Positions 1 through 5,665 of a stretch of 12,828 nt of DNA are shown here, one piece after another. Every line of letters starts with the position of its first letter. Within the stretch, counting starts at the first letter, position 1. The stretch covers positions 1 to 12,828 of the forward strand of contig CAMLFP010000135.1 in the NCBI GenBank assembly GCA_946479335.1, read 5' to 3'. The notes under the pieces were generated by a model that made no database searches, was not told where the DNA came from, and worked only from the letters and a program-made list of their open reading frames with translations. Both the position numbers and the translations under genes were made by a program. The stretch comes from an uncultured Archangium sp. (GTDB taxonomy: Bacteria; Myxococcota; Myxococcia; Myxococcales; Myxococcaceae).

Positions 1-62
1 CGGCCCCCGTGCTGGTCGGTGAAGCCGGGAAGAAGAAGGTTCTTCTCAAGAAGAAGAAGTGA
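1..62 (+). CDS. 3' end of an unrecognised protein with Lys-rich tail (partial)
   Basis: Reading from base 3 gives an open frame ending in TGA at 60-62, with C-terminal residues APVLVGEAGKKKVLLKKKK. Only about 19 residues are inside the window, so no family can be named. The basic tail (seven Lys in the last ten residues) would suit a nucleic-acid or membrane-surface contact, but that is speculation. Its stop lies 3 bases before the ATG of the next gene, and its purine-rich AAG codons probably double as the ribosome binding site for that gene, so the two are likely co-transcribed. Confidence 0.5.
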   Translation, partial: APVLVGEAGKKKVLLKKKK

Positions 63-65
63 GCC

Positions 66-887
66 ATGAACGACGGCGCTGATCAGATGACGGAGCCGTC
101 GGCTCCGGTGCAGACCGAGGCGGAGGCCCCCGTTCAGGAGGCCGCGGCCACGCCGGCGCCAGAGCCCGTCGCGGAAGAGGTCTCCGCGCCGCCGCCGTCT
201 GCGCCGTCACCGGTCGACGAGGCGTCGGTCTCCGCGCCCGCGCCGTCGCCTCCGGCGCTCGTCGTGCAGAAGCACTTCATCGCGCCGGCGCTCCTGCCGT
301 TGGAGCGCGTCGATGAAGACTTCACCTACCTCGTGCGCCACGCGGCGGAGCTGGAAGACGTCGCCGCGCTGGCCACCGACCTCGCGCGTCTGGGCCAGCT
401 CTTCCCCATCGACGTGCGGCTGGTGGCGCCCGATCGCTTCCAGATCATCACCGGGTTCCGCCGCGTCGCCGCGCTGCGCTTCCTCCAGCGCGAGAAGGTG
501 CTGGCGCGGCTGCACACCGACCTGTCTGACGCCGACGCGATGCTGATGGCGCTGGCCGACGCGATCCACGGGAAGAGCGTGAGCGCCGATGCGCTGACGG
601 CGTTCCGCGACGCGCTGGAGTCGGGTGGCAAGCTGGCTCCCTCGGCGCGCGACATGCTCGCGAAGGCGCTGACCACTGAAGACGGGCTGGCGCCGGAGAA
701 CGTCGAAGAAGAGGTCGACGCCGACGAGCTCGCTGGCGACGTGACCACGCGCCTCGGGCAGATCAACCAGGACCTCTCGTTGCTCGCCGACGTGTTCGCG
801 GAGCTCGACACGGATCGCCGCGAGGAACTCCTCCGTCAGCTTAGGTACTCGGCGGATCTCGTCGCGTTCCTGGAGAGCAAGCAGTGA
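66..887 (+). CDS. ParB/Spo0J N-terminal-domain-like protein, no recognisable HTH
   Basis: A 273-residue protein. Residues 1-68 are a low-complexity Ala/Pro/Glu-rich segment, probably disordered. Residues about 71-165 match the ParB N-terminal (ParB/Srx fold) pattern: a LPLERVDED start, an [15 protein letters not shown] stretch and [13 protein letters not shown] at 128-140, which corresponds to the ParB GERRxxA box with Glu replaced by Phe. The second nucleotide-contact motif of canonical ParB (ENxQR-like) is degenerate here (ADAIHGK, 164-170), so CTP binding may be lost or altered. I see no clear helix-turn-helix DNA-binding domain; the rest (170-273) looks helical and acidic. It is therefore unlikely to be the chromosomal ParB. 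The ATG at 66 follows a purine-rich stretch; an ATG at 87 is an alternative start. The stop overlaps the pyrE start by 4 bases (GTGA), implying translational coupling. Function unknown. Confidence 0.8.
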   Translation: MNDGADQMTEPSAPVQTEAEAPVQEAAATPAPEPVAEEVSAPPPSAPSPVDEASVSAPAPSPPALVVQKHFIAPALLPLERVDEDFTYLVRHAAELEDVAALATDLARLGQLFPIDVRLVAPDRFQIITGFRRVAALRFLQREKVLARLHTDLSDADAMLMALADAIHGKSVSADALTAFRDALESGGKLAPSARDMLAKALTTEDGLAPENVEEEVDADELAGDVTTRLGQINQDLSLLADVFAELDTDRREELLRQLRYSADLVAFLESKQ

Positions 888-1462
888 CGCTCGACGTCTC
901 GCCGGCGGCCCTCGCCGGTGACCGGGCGCGCATGCTCCAGCTCCTCACCGAGAAGGCGTACGCGAAGAAGAAGATCACGCTCTCCAGCGGCCGCGAGTCG
1001 GACTTCTACATCGACTGCAAGAAGACGATCTTGTCGGCTGAAGGGCACTTCCTCACCGGCAAGCTGATGTTCGTGGGCGTGCGCGAGGCGTTCTCCGCGG
1101 CGGTGGGCATCGGCGGCCTGACGATGGGCGCCGACCCGATCGCCAGCGCGATCTCGCTCGTCAGCTTCCTCGGCGGCGCGCCGCTGCACGCCTTCCTCGT
1201 GCGCAAGGAGCCCAAGGGCCACGGCACCGGCCAGTGGATCGAGGGCCTCACGCCGTTCGCGAAGGACGCGCCGGTCGTCATCGTGGAAGACGTGGTGACG
1301 ACGGGCGCCTCGACCATCAAGGCCATCGAGCGGGCGCGCGCTGAGGGGCTCCAGCCCATCGGTGCGTTCACCATCGTCGACCGCCAGGAAGGCGGCCGGG
1401 AGGCGATCGAAGCCACGGGCGTGCCGGTGAAGTCGCTCTTCACGCGGAGCGATTTCCCATGA
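884..1462 (+). CDS. pyrE: Orotate phosphoribosyltransferase
   Basis: Catalyses orotate + PRPP to OMP + diphosphate, the fifth step of de novo UMP synthesis, in the cytoplasm. The 192-residue product is of usual length for bacterial OPRTase. Visible hallmarks are the PRPP-binding loop [13 protein letters not shown] (131-143), the flexible catalytic loop [10 protein letters not shown] (107-116) carrying the expected Arg, two Lys and His, and an N-terminal orotate-site stretch [14 protein letters not shown] (34-47). Translation starts at a GTG that overlaps the preceding stop codon (GTGA at 884-887), so it is probably coupled to the ParB-like gene. No attenuator or PyrR-type leader is visible, because the gene lies inside an operon. 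The 49-bp gap after its stop is almost entirely a REP-like repeat. Confidence 0.96.
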   Translation: MTLDVSPAALAGDRARMLQLLTEKAYAKKKITLSSGRESDFYIDCKKTILSAEGHFLTGKLMFVGVREAFSAAVGIGGLTMGADPIASAISLVSFLGGAPLHAFLVRKEPKGHGTGQWIEGLTPFAKDAPVVIVEDVVTTGASTIKAIERARAEGLQPIGAFTIVDRQEGGREAIEATGVPVKSLFTRSDFP

Positions 1463-1465
1463 AAT

Positions 1466-1511
1466 CCCCTCTCCCCCGGGGAGAGGGTCTCGCGCAGCGA
1501 GGGGTGAGGGG
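1466..1511 (+). repeat. REP-like palindromic repeat, copy 1
   Basis: This fills the gap between pyrE and the next gene. CCCTCTCCCC (1467-1476) and GGGGAGAGGG (1478-1487) form a perfect 10-bp inverted repeat around one base; a real hairpin would open a few central pairs. A second small stem, CTCGC (1489-1493) with GCGAG (1497-1501), follows, then GGGGTGAGGGG runs right up to the ATG at 1512. Two related copies lie at 10785-10829 and 10863-10895. This CCCTCTCCC...GGGTGAGGG layout resembles dispersed REP-type elements known from several GC-rich proteobacteria. The hairpin could also stabilise or partly terminate the pyrE message; no U tract follows. Confidence 0.8.
1499..1504 (+). promoter_or_regulatory. 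Ribosome binding site formed by the repeat
   Basis: GAGGGG, 7 bases before the ATG at 1512, is the best Shine-Dalgarno match for the following gene and lies inside REP-like copy 1. Its first three bases also belong to the right arm of the small CTCGC/GCGAG stem, so folding could limit access to it. A second AGGGG at 1507-1511 directly abuts the ATG and is too close to serve. Confidence 0.5.
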
Positions 1512-4500
1512 ATGAGTCGCTCATTCTTCTCGCGACTCGCACCCGCTGCCGCGTACCAGTTCTGCTTCATCGGCGCGGTGGCGACGCTCAAGCCGGGCGC
1601 GAACGCGTTGACGCTCTCGCACTTCTCGCCGGCGGCCCTGCCGTGGCTCTACGTCGGCGCGGCGGTGCTGGCGGGCGCGCTGGCCATCGTCGGTGGCGCG
1701 GGGCGGCTGCGGCGTGACCCGGGCTTCATCGCGCTGGCGGGCGCTGCGGTCTCCGGCGCGCTGGCGTTGGGCGTGTGGCGCGGGTGGCCGGCGGTGGCGC
1801 TGGGTGCGTACCTGTTCTCCGAGGCCTTCGCGACGCTGGTGTCGATCGCCTTCTGGGCGGCGATGAGCGAGGCCTTCGACGCGCGCGAGGCGCGCCGCGC
1901 CTTCAGTTGGATCAACGGCATCGGCATGTCGGGCGCGATCGTCAGCGGCCTCCTCGCGCAGCTGCTGGCGCACGCCCTCGGCGCGCTGGCGTTGCTGGTG
2001 GCGGGCGCGGGTTTTCTCTTCGCGGCGGGCGTGGCGTGGCGCTTCCACCGGCCCGAAGCCGAGGCGTGGCCCGCGGCGCAGCCTGAGGCGGTGAAGGGCG
2101 GTTGGCGCCAGGTGCTGGAGACGCCGTACACGCAGCTGATGGCGGTCTTCGTGCTGGGGATGGCGATGATCCAGCAGCTGACGGACTTCCTGTTTCGCGA
2201 GCGCGCGGCCGCGTCACTCAGCGAGGCCGACATGGCGTCGCTCTTCGCATCGCACCAGCTGTGGACCGGCGTGTTCTGCGTGATCTTCCAGTTCCTCCTC
2301 GCGGAGGTGCTGCTGCGCAAGCTGGGGATCCTCCGGTACGCGGGCCTGGCGCCGGGGATCCTGGCCCTGCTGACGCTGGTGACGTGGCTCTCGCCGTCGG
2401 TGTGGGCGGCGTGGGCGCTCAAGGTCTTCGAGGCCGCGGCGAGCTGGTCGATGCTGCCGGTGGCGGTGCAGCTGATGTACGCGCCGTTGCCCGACCGCCT
2501 GCGAGACAGCGCGCGGCGCACCATCGACGGCGTGGTGCGCAAGCTGGGCATGGCGCTGGCGGGCGTGATGCTGCTGGGCGTCGCGCACGCGCTGGGGGTC
2601 AACGGCGTCTTCGCGCTGGTGCTGGTGATGTGCGGTGTCATCGGGTGGGCGCTGTGGCGCATCCGCCCGAGATACGTGGAGGCGGTGCACGCGCGCGTTG
2701 CGGGCCTCAGCTCCGCGGGCCGCTTCGACGGTGAAGAGCGGCTGCTGGCGCAGGCCATCCAGTCGCCGGCGCCCGAGCAGGCGCTGCGCGCGGTCGACCT
2801 GCTGGAGCGCACCGGCCTGTTGAACGAAGCCCACGTGCGCACGCTGCTGGAGCACCGGCAGGAGCGGGTGCAGGAGCGCGGCGTGGAGCTGGCGGAGCGC
2901 CTCAAGCTGCACTCGGTGGCGCGGCCGCTGGAGAACATCATCACCACCGGCGCGCGGCGCCCGCGTGACGCGGCGATCTGGGCGTTGGCGTGGCTGGCGC
3001 CGGAGCGCGCGCGGGTGGTGCTGCCGCCGCTGCTGGGGCAGCTCGACATCGGCATGCAGACCGCGGCCATCGGCGGCGTGCTGTCGCTGCCGGGCCCGGA
3101 GGATGTGGTTGCGAAGAAGCTGCTCGCGGTGTTGCTGCAGCGGGGGGCCGATGCGCCGCCTCCGGAGCGCCGGGAGGTGTCGCGGCTGCTGGGCCGCCTC
3201 GCGAAGCCGGAGCTCGCGTCGGCGCTGTTGCCATACCTCGACGACGCCGACGCGTCGGTGCGGCGCGTGGCGATCGCCGCGGCGGGCGAAGGGCGGTACG
3301 TCGAGCTGGCGCCGCGGCTGTTGCGGTTCCTCACCTGGCGTGACGATCGGCGCGAGGCGCGCGAGGCCCTCTCGGGCATGGGCGACGCGGTGGTGCCGTT
3401 GCTGGTCTCGACGCTCGATGATCGCAGCCGCACGCGCGGGCTGCGGCTTCAGATCCCCCGGGTGTTGCGCCTCATCGCCACGCAGAAGTCCTTCGACGCG
3501 CTGCTGTTCTCGAACGCGCGCGACGAGCCGGCGCTGCACTACCGCATCGGGCTCGCCCTCGCGCAGCTCCACGACGAACGCCCGGAGCTCGAGGTCGACA
3601 TCACCCGCCAGTTGGACGCGCTCCGTCGCCAGCGCGCGCTGACCGATGAACTCGTGGAGCCCTACCGTGACGCCCGCGCGGCGCTGGGCGAGACCTCGCT
3701 GCTGACGCGCGTGCTGGCCGACCGGCTCGATCAGGCGATGGAGATCAGCTTCTGGTTGCTGGGCCTGCGGCACGAGGGCAGCTCCATGCGCCGCGCGCAC
3801 TCGCTGCTCATCGGCGCCGATCACCGCCGGCGCGCGTGGGCGATGGGGCACATCGAGAACGTGCTGACCGGCGAAGAGCGTGAGGTGGTGTCGGTGATGG
3901 TGGAGGCGAACCACCGCGCGCTCCCCATCGGCGCGAAGGCCCGCTTCGCGCGGCACCTGCAGGCGTTGATGCAGAGTGATGACTACGTGCTCAAGGCGTG
4001 CGCGAGGGCGATCGGCCGGCGCGCGCAGGTGTGGCAGCACCCGTACCGGGAGGACGACATGAACGAGCAGTCGGTGAAGAAGCTCTTCGCGCTCGAGGGC
4101 GTGGAGATCTTCGCGCGCAGCGACGTCGATGATCTCGCGGCGGTCGCGGCCGTGGCGCGCGAGCAGAGCTTCGCGAAGGGCACGCACGTCTACTCGGAGG
4201 GCGACCCGGGCGACGCGCTGTACGTCATCGTGGAGGGCGAGATGCAGGCGCGGCGCGAGGGCGAGGTGGTGCTGACCATGAAGGCCAAGGAGAGCTTCGG
4301 CGAGACCTCGCTCTTCGACGGCGCGCCCCGCATCAACGAGGTGGTGGCGGTGCAGGACAGCAAGGTGCTGGTCATCGACCGCCGCGACTTCCTCGACCTG
4401 CTGGCCGACCGGCCCGAGCTGCTTTCGGGGATGTTCCGCGTGCTCTCGCGGCAGCTCAAGTCGATGGTGGTGGAGGTCACGGCGCGGAAGACGACCACCA

Positions 4501-4541
4501 ACGAGCTGCAGGCCATCGCGGGCCCGCCGGTGCCCGAGTAA
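1512..4541 (+). CDS. NTT/MFS-like membrane protein fused to HEAT-like repeats and a cyclic-nucleotide-binding domain
   Basis: A 1009-residue inner-membrane protein in three parts. Residues 1 to about 385 are strongly hydrophobic with about 12 predicted membrane segments in two halves separated by a loop near 175-205. The layout resembles the ADP/ATP translocase (NTT) or major-facilitator fold, which in some bacteria is fused to HEAT repeats. Residues about 395-850 are helical HEAT-like repeats (for example LPYLDDADASVRRVAIAAAG and DAVVPLLVSTLDD). Residues 858 to about 985 form a cNMP-binding domain with GDALYVIVEGE and the phosphate-binding cassette FGETSLFDGAPR (929-940), which keeps the Glu and Arg that contact the cyclic phosphate and ribose (E931, R940). 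A plausible role is transport or scaffolding gated by cAMP/cGMP; the substrate is unknown. It starts at ATG 1512 behind a repeat-borne Shine-Dalgarno. The NAD kinase gene follows 14 bases after the stop. Confidence 0.85.
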   Translation: MSRSFFSRLAPAAAYQFCFIGAVATLKPGANALTLSHFSPAALPWLYVGAAVLAGALAIVGGAGRLRRDPGFIALAGAAVSGALALGVWRGWPAVALGAYLFSEAFATLVSIAFWAAMSEAFDAREARRAFSWINGIGMSGAIVSGLLAQLLAHALGALALLVAGAGFLFAAGVAWRFHRPEAEAWPAAQPEAVKGGWRQVLETPYTQLMAVFVLGMAMIQQLTDFLFRERAAASLSEADMASLFASHQLWTGVFCVIFQFLLAEVLLRKLGILRYAGLAPGILALLTLVTWLSPSVWAAWALKVFEAAASWSMLPVAVQLMYAPLPDRLRDSARRTIDGVVRKLGMALAGVMLLGVAHALGVNGVFALVLVMCGVIGWALWRIRPRYVEAVHARVAGLSSAGRFDGEERLLAQAIQSPAPEQALRAVDLLERTGLLNEAHVRTLLEHRQERVQERGVELAERLKLHSVARPLENIITTGARRPRDAAIWALAWLAPERARVVLPPLLGQLDIGMQTAAIGGVLSLPGPEDVVAKKLLAVLLQRGADAPPPERREVSRLLGRLAKPELASALLPYLDDADASVRRVAIAAAGEGRYVELAPRLLRFLTWRDDRREAREALSGMGDAVVPLLVSTLDDRSRTRGLRLQIPRVLRLIATQKSFDALLFSNARDEPALHYRIGLALAQLHDERPELEVDITRQLDALRRQRALTDELVEPYRDARAALGETSLLTRVLADRLDQAMEISFWLLGLRHEGSSMRRAHSLLIGADHRRRAWAMGHIENVLTGEEREVVSVMVEANHRALPIGAKARFARHLQALMQSDDYVLKACARAIGRRAQVWQHPYREDDMNEQSVKKLFALEGVEIFARSDVDDLAAVAAVAREQSFAKGTHVYSEGDPGDALYVIVEGEMQARREGEVVLTMKAKESFGETSLFDGAPRINEVVAVQDSKVLVIDRRDFLDLLADRPELLSGMFRVLSRQLKSMVVEVTARKTTTNELQAIAGPPVPE

Positions 4542-4555
4542 GTCATGGAGGCCCC

Positions 4556-5398
4556 ATGAAGACCGTCGCCTTGATCTCGCGGCCGCAGAAAGACGAAGCC
4601 GGCGCGCTCGCGAAGGAGCTGATCGCTGCGTTCCCCGACCGGCAGTTCCTGGTCGAGCCGCACCTCGCCAGCGCGATCGGCGTGAAGGGCGCGACCGACG
4701 CCGAGCTGGGCGCCGCGGAGCTGGTGGTGATCCTCGGGGGCGACGGCACGTTGATTCACGGCGCGCGCATCTTGCGGGGCCGGGCGGTGCCCATCGTCGG
4801 CGTCAACCTCGGCTCGCTGGGCTTCATGACGGAGATCCCCGTCACCGAGGCGGTCTCCACGCTGCGCCAGGTGTTCGACGGCAAGGCGAAGATCGACTCG
4901 CGCATGAAGCTCACGTGCAAGCTGTTCCGCGGTGACGTGTGCGTGCGCGAAGACGAGGTGCTCAACGACGTCGTCATCAACAAGAGCGCGCTGGCGAAGA
5001 TCGCCGCGCACGAGACGTGGCTCGACGGCGCGTTCGTGGCCACCTACCTCGCCGACGGCGTCATCTTCTCCACGCCCACGGGCTCGACCGCGTACTCGCT
5101 CTCGGCTGGCGGGCCCATCGTGCACCCCAGCGTCGACTGCGTGGTGGTGACGCCCATCTGCCCGCACGCGCTGACGCAGCGCCCGATCGTCGTGCCGGGA
5201 GACCAACTGCTCTCGGTGCGCCTCACCAGCGACCTGCAGGACTTCTACCTGACCATCGACGGCCAGGCCGGCACCGCGCTGCAGAAGGGTGATCGCATCG
5301 AGGTGCGGAAGTCGCCGAACCGGGTGCTGCTGGTGCGCAACGAGCGGCTCGACTACTTCGCGATTCTTCGAACGAAGCTCCACTGGGGAGAACGATGA
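4556..5398 (+). CDS. nadK: NAD kinase
   Basis: Phosphorylates NAD+ to NADP+ using ATP or polyphosphate in the cytoplasm. The 280 residues match the usual bacterial length. Motifs in order are GGDGT (61-65, nucleotide/phosphate site with catalytic Asp), GVNLGSLGFMTE (82-93), ND (137-138, in place of the more common NE), the glycine-rich TPTGSTAYSLSAGGPIV (173-189) and DGQ (235-237). All key elements are present, so it should be active. ATG 4556 has a good GGAG (4547-4550) five bases upstream; the ATG at 4545 runs into a stop after four codons and is not the start. It lies 14 bp after the transporter-like gene, and its last bases overlap the next start (ATGA), so it sits in the same operon. Confidence 0.96.
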   Translation: MKTVALISRPQKDEAGALAKELIAAFPDRQFLVEPHLASAIGVKGATDAELGAAELVVILGGDGTLIHGARILRGRAVPIVGVNLGSLGFMTEIPVTEAVSTLRQVFDGKAKIDSRMKLTCKLFRGDVCVREDEVLNDVVINKSALAKIAAHETWLDGAFVATYLADGVIFSTPTGSTAYSLSAGGPIVHPSVDCVVVTPICPHALTQRPIVVPGDQLLSVRLTSDLQDFYLTIDGQAGTALQKGDRIEVRKSPNRVLLVRNERLDYFAILRTKLHWGER

Positions 5399-5655
5399 GC
5401 AACTACCAATGCCCGAAGTGCAGTGGTCCCGTGCAGCGCAAGGACAACGCCGCCGCCGGCGCGACCGGCGGGTTGGTCGGGGTGATGCTGGCCGCCGCCT
5501 TCGCCGGGTTTCAATGCGCGAAGTGCGGGCCCATCTCGCGCTCCGAGTTCCCCGACGAGGTGCGCAGCAAGATGATGATGAAGTCGGTCGGCCTCGGCGT
5601 CGGCGCGCTGGTGGTGCTGATCGTCGCGGTCGCGGTGCTGGTCGCGCTGAACTGA
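5395..5655 (+). CDS. Small zinc-ribbon membrane protein, function unknown
   Basis: An 86-residue protein. CPKC (Cys 6 and 9) and CAKC (Cys 41 and 44) form a four-cysteine, zinc-ribbon-like set. The two pairs are split by a Gly/Ala-rich hydrophobic stretch at about 20-39, and a second, stronger hydrophobic segment (64-85) ends the protein. The likely picture is a small inner-membrane protein with a metal-binding head, but placing a hydrophobic run between the two Cys pairs is unusual and it may be a buried linker rather than a membrane span. The start ATG overlaps the nadK stop (ATGA, 5395-5398), so translation is probably coupled. It is the last gene of the operon. I do not recognise a named family. 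Confidence 0.8.
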   Translation: MSNYQCPKCSGPVQRKDNAAAGATGGLVGVMLAAAFAGFQCAKCGPISRSEFPDEVRSKMMMKSVGLGVGALVVLIVAVAVLVALN

Positions 5656-5665
5656 CCTCCTCAGT
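5651..5665. repeat. Short inverted repeat spanning two convergent stop codons
   Basis: ACTGA (5651-5655), CCTCC, TCAGT (5661-5665) is a perfect 5-bp inverted repeat. Each arm contains the TGA stop of one of the two converging genes (5653-5655 on +, 5661-5663 on -). It is too short and lacks a U tract for a convincing bidirectional terminator. It may simply reflect two TGA codons facing each other. Confidence 0.35.

Noticed and set aside
66..887. Chromosome partition locus or origin
   Set aside because: No ParA gene, no parS-like palindrome and no HTH in the ParB-like protein.
1466..1511. Repeat copy 1 as an intrinsic terminator after pyrE
   Set aside because: Strong hairpin but no T run, and related copies occur in other contexts; REP-like element is the better reading.
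1649..4187. Long minus-strand open frames opposite the transporter-HEAT-cNMP gene (594 and 657 residues)
   Set aside because: Arg/Pro/His/Ser-rich low-complexity translations without domains are typical antisense shadows in GC-rich DNA; the + frame has clear domains throughout.
4964..4972. ND instead of NE in NAD kinase as a possible defect
   Set aside because: Conservative replacement that I believe occurs in other bacterial NAD kinases; all other motifs are intact.
4190..5383. 397-residue minus-strand open frame opposite nadK
   Set aside because: NAD kinase motifs on the + strand are unambiguous; the minus translation has no recognisable content.
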